This document shows positions 1 to 9,965 of a DNA stretch of 64,000 nucleotides, piece after piece. The position numbers and the translations under genes are program-made. Origin of the DNA: Phialocephala subalpina (taxonomy: Eukaryota > Ascomycota > Leotiomycetes > Helotiales > Mollisiaceae). The notes below the pieces were generated by a model. The model had not been told where the DNA came from. It did no database searches and saw only the letters and a program-made list of their open reading frames with translations. The stretch lies in contig FJOG01000047.1 of assembly GCA_900073065.1 (NCBI GenBank), positions 274,310 to 338,309 of the forward strand, written 5' to 3'. How positions within the stretch are numbered: the first letter of the stretch is position 1; each line of letters starts with the position of its first letter.

Positions 1-1374
1 AATAGTCGAACATGGTTAGCGTAGAATGAGACGATAAATTCATGGTAGGATTCTCCTTCAGTTACACCGCTCCAGTGCTTTTCCCACGCCTCAAGTTGGG
101 GCTTGAGCATTCGAAGCGAGGAGCTGACTCGATGCGATTGATTTATTGCAGGGCACGGGCGCTGAGAATTGAGGACATCAACGATGTCCGCAGTGGCGAG
201 ACGCAAAGTGGCGAGAGCGCATACAGCAGCATCGTTGGAAGTTGACAAGGGGTTCTTGTGCCAGGAGTTGACGGACTCGATGAAGTCGCTTCTTTCAATC
301 ATCCATGGCTTGCCTGTCTGAAAGCTTGATCTTCGGAGATGTAAGCTTGAGCTCCTCAGAGGAAAACAAAGATTGAACCTACCCTCTATCATGAATGAAG
401 AGTACGAGCCATGTGCTCTCGACGTCCCGCTTCTGTAGTGCCTCAAATATCGATTCTGACACAGAACCCTCATTGGATCTCATGTTCAACTTGTGCCAGC
501 CTAGCTCCATGCAAATTCTGATTACATAACCGATTGATGCCCAAGATCGAGTGTCGTCCGGTCTCTTCCACTACGTAAAGATAAGGATGGCTTGTACAAC
601 TTCTGCTGACTTTGCACCGCGTCCAAAGCTTTCGATGTAGAGATTTTCGGAATGACTGTAAAGTTCGGGATACAGATCAGGGTTTGAAGGCCTGGGCGGC
701 AGCCGCCAGAATGACTGTAAGCAGAAAAGGCGATCATTCCTGGACGTATTGAAAAGTATGCAGCGTCGTATCAAGCACACATATGAGAGGGTTCAAATTT
801 CTCATGAATCTTCCAGCTGTGTTAGTCGGTGCTGAAAGCTCCCTCTACGTTGTTAGACATACCCATGGAACAAAGATGTCGCGACATGGTAACTGACGAG
901 GCCCCGCTCGACCGGATCGCCTTCACATGACTTCGAGACATCCTGAGGGAAGTCACTATTGGTGCACAAAATGTTCTCAAGTGAAAGTTTTCCTTTCATA
1001 GCCTTCTTGAAAAGGCCCGGAGGTTGAAGGTTCCCAGGCTATGTCCAAATGTCCGACTCGACTTTGTCTTTGCCTGCTGTCGACAGATCGCCTTTCTCGC
1101 TTGGGCAACTTTCAATGCTGTCCTTCGGCGACGCCTTGGGAGGTTGATTCTGGGGAGTGGTTGAGCTTGATTCATCTTGACGAGTGGGGTACAATTTCAT
1201 CCCAGGTTTTCTCCCACATTTCTTCTAATGGAACACGCAGTCGAAGGACTCTCGAGAGCATCATTCACAAGTTGCGCTCCCCAGCAGTGGCCAGCATTTC
1301 ATCTTGACGGCTCGACATTGCATGCAGGCCTTTACTGGTGGACTGTTGTTTGTGCTGCAGCTTTGATCAGCCAT
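1..1374 (-). pseudogene. Zn2Cys6 fungal transcription factor, decayed, runs off left edge
   Basis: Read on the minus strand from an ATG at 1374, residues 17-46 form a perfect Zn2Cys6 binuclear cluster (C-x2-C-x6-C-x8-C-x2-C-x6-C, starting KACMQCRAVKMKC). Codon 38 inside the cluster is TGA and codon 50 is TAG. Further in-frame stops lie near 1062, 733 and 571, and one extra A near 681 shifts the frame. Downstream blocks are typical of the fungal TF middle homology region, for example SIGYVIRICMELGW (about 489-448) and DFIESVNSWHK (about 284-252). Two introns are still visible (about 862-807 with a CTAAC branch site, and about 345-306). The DNA-binding domain cannot be made, so this is a pseudogene. 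The stops at codons 38 and 50 each fit a C-to-T change. The 3' end lies outside the window. Confidence 0.85.
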
Positions 1375-1589
1375 TTTGAGCTAATAATGGACAGGACAGA
1401 TACTTGTAAGATTACCTTGTCTGTAATCGAGCCGCGGTTCCAGCTACATCTTCTCTCATCGTCTTTGTTGCGTCCGAGGTCGGCGAAATTCAAATAGTGA
1501 TATCGGCAAGCAGGACATTTATCTGATGTCTGGTTAGCAGAGTTCGGAGTTTCTGAGATGGAATTCGCTGCCTAGTAGTCTTCCCCAGC

Positions 1590-2054
1590 TCCCACAAGCT
1601 CCACGACAAATTCTTCGACACGATGACCGACGAGGCGAGATAGTTACCAATGAAAGATGTCTACGTCTTCCAACGTCATGAACTAGACTGGTTGTAAGCT
1701 CGGGGATGTCGTCCTCATAAAGTATGTGCTGAGGTCGGGGATCTGATTCTTTGGGATAGTAGGACGATCCATTATGGGTCTGAGCCGACGGAGAAGAGTG
1801 ATCAGATTCGGACGGTTATTTATGCTACTTATACGCCGGCGAGGATGGCTAGTGTCGAGCAGTTGAGGATTAAGAAGGTGGTGTTTGAGAGTTTTGGGGG
1901 GACGACTCATTGGCCTCATGAGCAGATTGTTGCGAGGCCTACTCAGATGTTCCTTCCCGATGGTACCAGAGACGCTCGGGATCGAGACCAGCCTCGAGAA
2001 ATGCCTGAGATGACTGATAAGTTGCTCAAACTTGCAGGAGCAAAACCATATTAA
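1590..2054 (+). pseudogene. 3' relic of a phytanoyl-CoA dioxygenase-like (2OG-Fe(II)) gene
   Basis: The plus strand encodes a recognisable C-terminal third of a fungal PhyH-type 2-oxoglutarate/Fe(II) oxygenase. It has a segment reading HKLHDKFFDTMTD (about 1598-1637), then GDLILWDSRTIHYG (about 1736-1777), which holds the distal iron-binding His, then IRTVIYATYTPARM and a tail ending LLKLAGAKPY before TAA. A TAG (about 1640) and a TAA (about 1694) interrupt it. The N-terminal half with the HxD iron ligands is absent, since the sequence to the left belongs to the opposite-strand TF pseudogene. The Arg-containing 2OG-binding region is intact but isolated. I read it as a decayed gene end. The family call is from recognisable motifs; a specific substrate cannot be inferred. 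Confidence 0.7.
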
Positions 2055-2198
2055 ACTCGCACTCCTTGGTGGTAGGAAAGTGTTGCACTTGCAATCTGTG
2101 TTTCGCGGACAAATATTGACTGGGCTCAAGAGAAAGAGAACGAGCAGATCCGATAAGCGCGGAGAATATAAAAACAACTCAAGAACATTCAATAAACA

Positions 2199-3675
2199 TT
2201 AGAGCAAGAGCGCAACAAACAGACTTCCCGCCAACAACCCTCCTGTATATCTCCTCATCCCTGCCCCGGCAGTCGAAACAATCTGCGAAGCCGTCGCAGT
2301 CGCCGAAGCGGAGAAATTCCCGGTTCCCGCTGTGGCCGTGGCATTCGAGATGCTCGTCGCCAACGTACTCGCACCCGCCGCCACCTTCGATGGGCTGATA
2401 CCACTGCCGCTAGCAGACGTAGTTGATGCAGCAGCATTGCTTACAGGCGCCGAAGTGACCATGTTTGTGGCGACTGTGTTCGCGAGAGTACTCGTTCGTG
2501 TCGATGTCGCAACTCTCGAAACGGTGCTGGCGGCTACTGTCGCTGTCCCGGCATTCAACCAAGGTGAGACCACACACTGGGATGCGAGAGCGTTGTCAAC
2601 GAACTTTCCGTTTGACTTCGATGGCGTCAAGCTGAGGACGTAGGATGTGGCGAAGGACCCGGCTGCCCAAGCGATGTAGCCTAGGAAGACATCTGAATTT
2701 GCGTTCAGGAAGGCATTTTGGGCGCAGAAGTCCGTGAAGCACTGTTTCGGTCAGCATTTATCAGTCTCGCTGACCAACGCCTGCCTGCCATTCGTTCTGA
2801 GGTAGTCTGCAGCGATTTGGAATGCATCCGCAATATTGTCCGTCGTACACTCAGCATGAGTGCCCGAGTTATCAACATCGAGGTACTTGTGAAGATCGTA
2901 GATCAACCCGGTAGTTGACCCATCTGGATTTGTGATTGCGAGCAATGCATCCGCTGAACCACTACTGACGAACTGTCCAGCGCTCGCAAAGTTCGTTCCA
3001 GGCATCAAAATCATCTGTGAAGACGCTCCAGCATTTCTGATCGCTGTGACAGCAGCTTGAACGGTGGTGGCCCAAGTTGGGACATCGAGATCATGTGGTT
3101 CATTCATCAGGCCGAAAATTACCTTTGTGCTGCTCGCGTATTTGGTGGCGAGTTGGGTCCAAAGACTAGTAAATTGACCATTGGTAACCCCCGAGCTTTG
3201 ACCGATAATCTGGTTGTTCCATCTTGCGAAATTGTGAATGTCGATTGCGCAGTATGTGCCCGTCCCCAAACAAGCTTGCATCAGTTGGTCATATTTGCCA
3301 AAGTTCGTGGAATCGAGAGTGCCGCCGAGTTGATTGTTGACGAGAAATTGCCATGATACAGCTGAACAATGTCAGTCGTGCGTTGGGGAGACTGGGAAGC
3401 AACATACGCAACCGGAATATGTTCATCTGATCATCGCTCACGAAATGTTGCATCTGTCCCAATCCATCCCCTCCTCCCAACGAGCTCAAAGGCAATTGGG
3501 TTGATCCCGTCGGACATGTTCCATCAATCGCGCATCCAAAATCACCTCCAGCAATATTCATTCCCTGACTCGTCAGATCATGCCACAACAGACGAAGGAG
3601 ACCTCAAACCATAAATTGAACCTTTCCCAACGCCAGAGGAATCATCCCAAGAACAGAAACCGACTTGAAAAACAT
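2199..3675 (-). pseudogene. GH5 endo-beta-1,4-glucanase with GPI-type tail, one in-frame TGA
   Basis: Three exons (3675-3610, 3564-3408, 3361-2199) would give 461 codons. There is an N-terminal signal peptide (about 18 residues), then QFMGMNIAGGDFGC, a typical start of secreted fungal GH5 cellulases. IFGLMNEPHD carries the acid/base Glu (residue 162) and LVSE the nucleophile Glu (273). A Ser/Thr/Ala-rich C-terminus ends in a hydrophobic stretch, as expected of a GPI anchor. Codon 278 is TGA (2753-2751), in the loop right after the nucleophile, and the usual glycines there are lost too (ETDKC-stop). Good coding sequence continues for 183 codons (TDFCAQNAFLNANSDVFLGY). A truncated product would lack the last barrel strand and the anchor, so it is probably inactive. 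Intron 1 has a weak GTTTGA donor. The mutation looks recent because nothing else is damaged. Confidence 0.85.
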
Positions 3676-4231
3676 GTTGAAGAAACGAATGTGGTATTGA
3701 ACGAATGAATGTGTATCAACAGATTACGATCAAAAAGCCAATCAAGGATAGAGATCAGCCAGGTTATATGTTTTCCATGATCAACTCAGCCACAAAAAAG
3801 ATCCCCATCCCATAAAGGGGCGATCAAACTCGTTAGGCACTTTATGATCAGATAGACGCCTTGGCTCATGCTGTAAGGAAGAATGATGAAATGCATGAAC
3901 AATTATCAGATGAACAACCCACTGGGACTGAAGCATGAAGTGCAGTCGAATCGCTTGAAGGGAGTTGCGACGCCAAGGGAGATAACCAGACAGTCGGAGT
4001 TTCAACGCTCAGAGATGGGCAGGCGACTTGCCGAGGCACGTGATGGAAAATCATGCAAGAAAGTAGAAACGAATCACTAGGATGAATTTGAAAAACTCTA
4101 AAGCGCGTTGTTCGTGTGCTGGTGAAAAAATTTGTCGAACACGATGTGCAAGCTGCGAATGGTGGCATCACAGTGTCAATTCACGTGATACCAAGCCACC
4201 TCGGTCGAAATCGTTGCTTTATCGTCCTCCA
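3676..4231. other. Intergenic, 556 bases
   Basis: The region lies between the 5' end of the GH5 gene and the 3' end of the acylphosphatase gene. I see no supported gene here. It should contain the GH5 promoter and the acylphosphatase 3' UTR. Confidence 0.5.
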
Positions 4232-4725
4232 TCAGCGCCTAACCTCGAAGTTTGTCTCTCCATCAATCACGTCGAGCTCTTTCTTCTCCACTTTGACCAC
4301 GTGAGAATGAGTTGGGCCTTTGCCCACATCCTTCATAAACTTTGAAAGCACATCGTCCTCCCCTTGAGCTTCACCTTCAACCTAGAAGCACTTAGCTTTT
4401 GCCATAGCCAGCTATGAGCCTAGGACGGCTAAATCCACCTTTCTGTTGGCAGTGTTTCTGACCCATCCAGTAAGGCCGTATGAGACAGCTTTCTTCCGGG
4501 TGTAGTATCTTGAGAATCTGTCAATAACTGGTCTTCCAGCGAAGTATTTGATATGAAGATACCTGAAGCCCACGCCTGACAGCTTTGGTCAGTCACCGTT
4601 CCATAAAAGATGCGTTTGCTTGGACTTGCCTTGAACTTCGCCGTGAATGAGAAAAGAGATCTGGATCGTCAGCCTCAACTTTAGAACCTCTTTGAGGAGT
4701 AAAATCATACTCGTTTCGTCATCAT
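4232..4725 (-). CDS. Acylphosphatase, five exons with a 13-base microexon
   Basis: Joining 4725-4711, then ISFLIHGEVQ, then a 13-base exon (GCGTGGGCTTCAG), then TRKKAVSYGLTGWVRNT, then VEGEAQGEDDVLSKFMKD to the TGA at 4232 gives a 92-residue protein, the usual acylphosphatase length (90-100). It hydrolyses the carboxyl-phosphate bond of acylphosphates such as 1,3-bisphosphoglycerate in the cytosol. The active-site Arg (VGFR, residue 20) and Asn (GWVRN, residue 38) are present, as is the GEAQG loop typical of the family. The intron before the microexon has a GC donor (G/GCAAGT), and the other introns have GT donors. All splice phases agree. No open frame over 60 codons is visible before splicing, so the gene is easy to miss. 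The start is the first of two adjacent ATGs. Confidence 0.93.
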
Positions 4726-5243
4726 GTCAACGTTCCTCGAATCTCTGGGTTTTGTAAGCAGGAGTTACATCGCTGAGGAATGGAGAGATTCGAGAGAGCT
4801 GAGCTTGACGTCTGCGTCATACGCCAATGGCAGAATCGCACGAAATTGGAAGGCGGTCGGAGAATATCACGTGATATAGACTGGTATTCAAACATCGAGG
4901 ACGTTGCGGCGGCGAACGTGCTCTTTTCCTCTTTTCTTACTTTCTGAATCTGATTACCAAGACTCTCACTTCCAACGACGCTGTTTCCTATCCAACCCTT
5001 ATCAGTCTTTGAGTGTCACGAGGACTCGTTCTTAGCGATTCCATTTCGAGTCGCGATAGAATTGGTGGCGTTTGCGGCTGAGACATCTGCAACATCGGAT
5101 TGGCCATGGAAAGAAGGCACGGCAACGACAGTTCTGGACTCACAGCTTCACCCCACCATCCTCTCTCAGCTCTGGGCGCCATGTTGCTCTTCATCACAAT
5201 GGCCGACATCCACCTCATCCCTCCATGATTATCGCCAGAAACC
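4726..5243. promoter_or_regulatory. Divergent promoter region between acylphosphatase and HET-ankyrin genes
   Basis: These 518 bases separate two genes transcribed away from each other and must hold both promoters. There are pyrimidine-rich stretches (about 4921-4990 and 5150-5230) typical of fungal transcription starts. No specific operator was recognised. Confidence 0.4.
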
Positions 5244-8200
5244 ATGCGCCTGCTTGATGCGAAGAGGCTCGAGCTCGTCGATGTTCGCGATGATGAGATC
5301 CCTCCCTACGCTATTCTCTCTCATACATGGGGAGACGAGGAAATCACACTTCAGGAACTTCGCCACATGAAAACTCGAATCCCACAACCCTTGGACAAGC
5401 GCAAACGAAATATTGTCGACAAGAAGGGATTTGTGAAGGTGAAGGATGCTGCAGCTTTGGCCGTGAAACGAGGCTTCTCGTACCTCTGGGTCGACACCTG
5501 CTGCATTGATAAGTCGAGCAGTGCTGAACTGTCCGAAGCTATCAATTCGATGTACTTGTGGTATCAGCAATCCGAAGAGTGCTATGCCTACCTGTCAGAC
5601 GTTAAACCTGCCAAAGAAGAGAACTGGGCGCGGGGTGATTCAAGCCTTCGTCGGAGCCGATGGTTCGCGAGAGGTTGGACCTTGCAGGAACTCATTGCAC
5701 CAAAGTCCGTTCATTTCTATGCTAAAGACTGGAGTCTTCTCGGGCACAAGGACGGACCAATTCCCTTTATGAATATAATCAGCGAGCTCACCGGCATCGA
5801 CGGCGAGGTTCTCGATGGAAGGATTGACCCCCTCCAACTTTCCATCTCGGCTCGCATGAAATGGGCATCGCATCGAGAGACTACCAGATTGGAAGACACG
5901 GCGTACTGCTTGATGGGTCTCTTCCAGGTCAACATGCCTTTGCTTTACGGTGAGGGTCATCGAGCATTTACAAGGCTACAAGAGGAGATCATTCAGCGCA
6001 CCGACGATCAGTCTCTGTATGCTTGGAACTCTTTCGATGATGCCGAAGAAGATCCCGATGCTTTGTCCGGACTCCTCGCGCACTCTCCAGAGCAGTTCAA
6101 GGCTGCTGGTAACATCCAGCCTCTACCGCCGTCGCCTGTCTATGCCAGCGCCCCATCGGGTATGACGAATCATGGTCTCCGTGTCCAAATGTTCCTGCGG
6201 CCTATCCTGGAAGCCGATGGCGTTTCCATGGAGGAAGATTACTATGCGATACTCGACTGTTTCATTCAGGTCGGAGACCTATATCAATGTCCCGTCATTT
6301 GCTTAAGACGTCTCTCGCAAGACCAGTATGCCAGACTTCAGACCAAATCCAGAATGCTTCTGCCACCGATGCAGGCCGAATTTCCTGAGTATGAGGGTTA
6401 CAGAACTATATATGTCAGACAACAACCAGTATACTATCATCTCCCGCAATTCAGGATATCTCCATTCCATATGCACAACGAGTTCAACGACAAGACTCGC
6501 CAAGACTACAAGCTGACCGAGATTTACCCTCCCCGTCAATGGAACTCCAGCACGATGACCATGAAGGTGAAATACTCCCGAAAGCTTCAGGCTATGGGTG
6601 TATTTCGATTTCAGAGCCCCCACTCACATGACAAAAAGGTTGATGTTGTGGTTGGATTGAGGCGGTTGGACGCGATGCAATGGGAGGGTTGGTGTTTTCA
6701 GCGGTCTTGCGGAGTGGACCCCCTTGAATTGACACTGACCAGCATCAACCAGAAGGTTTCGGACTTGACGAGGGCAAAGAAGTCTGTCATAACGTCAGGA
6801 ATGCTTCGGGATTCACTTGGCGATGATTGTCGTTTGTTGACTGATGCGACAGTCGAAGGAATGCAGCTTCAGGGTCGTTTATACATCTCAATATCGATGT
6901 CGCTGAAGCCAGAGATCCAAACTTCAGAGGTTGTGCGATCATTGTCGACCCGGACAGGATATGTTTTCCCTACAAGCGAAAGCCGTATACGAGTTCCCTT
7001 CCTTCGCGATTTTCAAGTCCGGACATTGACAGGACCTTGTTCACGGAATTTTGGAACAGCCGCGCCAGTATTCCGGGCCCTCAACGATAGTGGAAACGCA
7101 GATCCGCTAGCTGTCCGGGGAAGGCCATCGCCTTTCAGTGGCACAACTGTCTATGATGGAACCGCTGAAGATGACGAGATTGGCTTCAATGCATACCATT
7201 TTATGATACCTCTACACCAATTCTTGGATCATGTTCGGGACCGAAAATTGTTGAATGATCCGCCTGATCCTCTTGATGAACTGGCACTGGCATTGTTCAC
7301 CGGCAACTCATTTGATGTGGAGCGACTCTTAGCTACAGATATTGAACTTGAGGCACAGACCGCAGATGTGTACGGATTCGCGCCACTTCATTGGGCTGTG
7401 GTTGGGGGATTTGATGAGTCCATTTACGCTCTTCTCGAAAAGGGTGCTGACCCGTTTTCCGTCACGAGAGAAGGGTGGACTGCAATGCATGTTGCAGCCA
7501 TATTCAATGAGCCTGCGTGGAAAGCGATCAGTCATCATATTTCAGATGAGCGACTCGGGAAATTGGCGGAGAGTAGAACCAAGGATCATCTGGAAACCCC
7601 ATTGCATCTAGCAGCGGCTTATGGTTCCTCTCATATCGGACTCTCCTTCTTTCGGGATCTCTCAAGAGATGTCCTCCCACACTCGACCCCCTTCGCTCGG
7701 AACAAATATGACGAAACACCATTCCACAGAGCTGCAGCCTGCAATAACGTGGGGATTCTTCGAACAATTGTCACAGAGCGTCAATACTCCAGGCTTTACT
7801 TTGTGGACTATGTCGATCAATATGGCCGGTCTCCTCTCTGGCACGCTGCCGCAACCGGTGCCCTTGATGCAGTCAAATATCTATTGTCTATCCAAGCAAG
7901 CACCAACTTGACAGATGATCTGGGTAGAAGTCCACTGCACGCTGCCTGCCGTGGAGGTCATCATGAGACCGTTAAATGTCTGCTCCAGGAGGGGGCGCGG
8001 CAATCCGGCGAGACCTCGGTCTTGGGGTTGACTCCTCTTGACTATGCTGCTATGTTTGGGCATGTGGAATGTCTTGAGACCTTGCTGGACTTCAATTCTC
8101 GGCATGCATTGCTAGTTTCTACTCCTGCCAGTCTATCTTTGCAAAACAAGGCTCTTCATATCGCCGCATCCTGTAGATGGCCGAAGTGCGTCATGCTGCT

Positions 8201-9464
8201 TTGTTCGTCGGGAGCGAATCCGTTCAGATCGTACGATCATTATTTGAAGCTTGATGAAGGGAAGGGATTTGCAATCGTGATTGATAAGGAAGGAGATGCA
8301 ATATTCGCTTCGGCAGAGGAAGGCCATGCCACCATCACGGCATACATGAAGGCATGCTTCTCGCCAGTGAAGGTCCAAGAACCTTCCGAATCCGATGGCG
8401 ACCAGGCAGGGCGATTAAACCCGGGAACTCAAGATCTCGTCGACTCTAACAATCAAACATCAACTCAGCCAGTTGGCCTTCCTCAATCTGCGCCCCCGTT
8501 ATCTTATGCTCCTCCACAATCTTATTCTTATGGCCCCCAGCAATCCGCGAGCTACCAAGGGACGTCTCCATCTGCTGGCTATTCAAGTCTCGTTCCAAAT
8601 CGCTATACGTCGGCCAGCGAGTCCTACAGAGACTCATTGGTGGCACGTCCTTCGGCACCCTTCGCAGACAAGCCTTCCAGAATCGGCAGCCACTCTGCGA
8701 CTTTACCAGCTTACTCCAGTCCAGCCTATCAAGGTGGTTCACAAAACTCTAACACGCACAATTCGCTTCAATCTATTGATCCTTATCCTCGTGCTGGCTC
8801 CGTTCAGGATCCGAGACAACAGTCTCTAGGATACACCTACAGCACTCCCCAACCAAGGTCACAGTCATACGCAGGAAACTCTCTTAGCTACAGCTACGGT
8901 ACCCCGCAACCTGGAGGCTCGCAGTCGTATGGTGTGATACCTAGACCAGTAACAGAGCCCGGTAATCGGTATCCATCATTACCAGCTCCACATGTTCCCA
9001 GACCATATCATTCCGAGCCAGCGCAGCCTGGCTCTTCGGGGCCAGCATTCTATCCACAACCGATACTACAAACGACGAGTGTGCTAGCAAATCTAGTTCA
9101 TATGCTTGGGAACATTGGCAATCCTAGTATGCTGCTAGAAGATCCTCCTACCGATCTACGAATGCGTCATTATGATAGCGCTATCAATGGGTTCGTGTAT
9201 CAAGTACCGGAGGAGAGTGCAATGATGGGTTTGGGTATTGAAGAGCTTCCAGTACCAGTGTACGAGCTTGGAGCAGGCGATGTGCCGAATACCAGGTTCG
9301 AGCCAAGCGTGTCTGTCTTGCCGAAAATACGGGAAGGTGGTGAGCCTGTGACGAGAGGCTCTGACGAAAATTTGGAGGTTCCAGCATCTGCTGCCAGTCT
9401 TCATCTCCTGAGTCCACTGGTCTCTTCAATCCAGACTCCAGGATCTTGGGATAGACTTGGCTGA
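5244..9464 (+). CDS. HET-domain / ankyrin-repeat protein with Tyr/Gln/Ser-rich tail
   Basis: A single open frame of 1406 codons. Residues 1-260 form a HET (heterokaryon incompatibility) domain of the HET-D/E class: MRLLDAKRLELVD start, YAILSHTWGDEEITLQEL, YLWVDTCCID, RGWTLQELIAP. Residues about 265-660 are a conserved middle region without a clear family. Residues about 676-990 are ankyrin repeats (FAPLHWAVVGG, SPLHAACRGGHHETVKCLL, TPLDYAAMFGHVECLETLL). Residues about 1055-1275 are low-complexity, rich in Tyr, Gln, Ser, Pro and Gly (repeated SYG, QSY, PQ), followed by a shorter acidic C-terminus. HET proteins trigger cell death when incompatible hyphae fuse; here ankyrins would be the sensor. 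No intron is visible. Start: the ATG before RLLDAKR is the family's usual N-terminus. Confidence 0.92.
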   Translation: MRLLDAKRLELVDVRDDEIPPYAILSHTWGDEEITLQELRHMKTRIPQPLDKRKRNIVDKKGFVKVKDAAALAVKRGFSYLWVDTCCIDKSSSAELSEAINSMYLWYQQSEECYAYLSDVKPAKEENWARGDSSLRRSRWFARGWTLQELIAPKSVHFYAKDWSLLGHKDGPIPFMNIISELTGIDGEVLDGRIDPLQLSISARMKWASHRETTRLEDTAYCLMGLFQVNMPLLYGEGHRAFTRLQEEIIQRTDDQSLYAWNSFDDAEEDPDALSGLLAHSPEQFKAAGNIQPLPPSPVYASAPSGMTNHGLRVQMFLRPILEADGVSMEEDYYAILDCFIQVGDLYQCPVICLRRLSQDQYARLQTKSRMLLPPMQAEFPEYEGYRTIYVRQQPVYYHLPQFRISPFHMHNEFNDKTRQDYKLTEIYPPRQWNSSTMTMKVKYSRKLQAMGVFRFQSPHSHDKKVDVVVGLRRLDAMQWEGWCFQRSCGVDPLELTLTSINQKVSDLTRAKKSVITSGMLRDSLGDDCRLLTDATVEGMQLQGRLYISISMSLKPEIQTSEVVRSLSTRTGYVFPTSESRIRVPFLRDFQVRTLTGPCSRNFGTAAPVFRALNDSGNADPLAVRGRPSPFSGTTVYDGTAEDDEIGFNAYHFMIPLHQFLDHVRDRKLLNDPPDPLDELALALFTGNSFDVERLLATDIELEAQTADVYGFAPLHWAVVGGFDESIYALLEKGADPFSVTREGWTAMHVAAIFNEPAWKAISHHISDERLGKLAESRTKDHLETPLHLAAAYGSSHIGLSFFRDLSRDVLPHSTPFARNKYDETPFHRAAACNNVGILRTIVTERQYSRLYFVDYVDQYGRSPLWHAAATGALDAVKYLLSIQASTNLTDDLGRSPLHAACRGGHHETVKCLLQEGARQSGETSVLGLTPLDYAAMFGHVECLETLLDFNSRHALLVSTPASLSLQNKALHIAASCRWPKCVMLLCSSGANPFRSYDHYLKLDEGKGFAIVIDKEGDAIFASAEEGHATITAYMKACFSPVKVQEPSESDGDQAGRLNPGTQDLVDSNNQTSTQPVGLPQSAPPLSYAPPQSYSYGPQQSASYQGTSPSAGYSSLVPNRYTSASESYRDSLVARPSAPFADKPSRIGSHSATLPAYSSPAYQGGSQNSNTHNSLQSIDPYPRAGSVQDPRQQSLGYTYSTPQPRSQSYAGNSLSYSYGTPQPGGSQSYGVIPRPVTEPGNRYPSLPAPHVPRPYHSEPAQPGSSGPAFYPQPILQTTSVLANLVHMLGNIGNPSMLLEDPPTDLRMRHYDSAINGFVYQVPEESAMMGLGIEELPVPVYELGAGDVPNTRFEPSVSVLPKIREGGEPVTRGSDENLEVPASAASLHLLSPLVSSIQTPGSWDRLG

Positions 9465-9965
9465 GGTTTCATGCCATCGAAGGACCTCTTCGGGTTTCTT
9501 CTCCTAGATGAGGCCCTTCGATAAATCTCCTAGCCTTGCCTGGATTTCTAGGCCCTGGTTTCATGCAGCTCCGTCTCATGGAAAGATGCCCAGGTCCGCT
9601 CAGCAGGACAATGTTCTAGCAAAGCTGGGAGACTGGACACGCTGCTGGAGCTGGTGAGGATCCGGGATCCGGGATCAGTTGTGGCGAGCAGTAAAGAGTT
9701 CTGCATCTTGGCAGCAATTTGAGTACTGAGAGCCTGTTGGTCTGCGTCTCAAGATTCAGAGCCACGTTGCAGGGCTTTGATGTCTTCGCACACGAGTCTC
9801 GGGCGAACAATGCAAGAAAAGACCTCACGGCTGCTGTAGTTGCGAGACCTAGCTACTAGGATGTTCGAGATAGTATTGTTGGCTACACTTGTGCCCATAA
9901 TGGCCGCACTTACTGAGCGATTTGCAAACCAAATTGCCAAATTTTAATATTATTTCTGGCAGTAA
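9465..9965. other. Intergenic, convergent 3' ends
   Basis: The region lies between the 3' end of the HET-ankyrin gene and the 3' end of the opposite-strand GPI-protein gene. It holds a short tandem GGATCC-type repeat near 9658-9678. No gene is supported. Confidence 0.5.

Noticed and set aside
2199..2643. Plus-strand 103-codon frame opposite the Ser/Thr-rich tail of the GH5 gene
   Set aside because: Antisense shadow of low-complexity codons.
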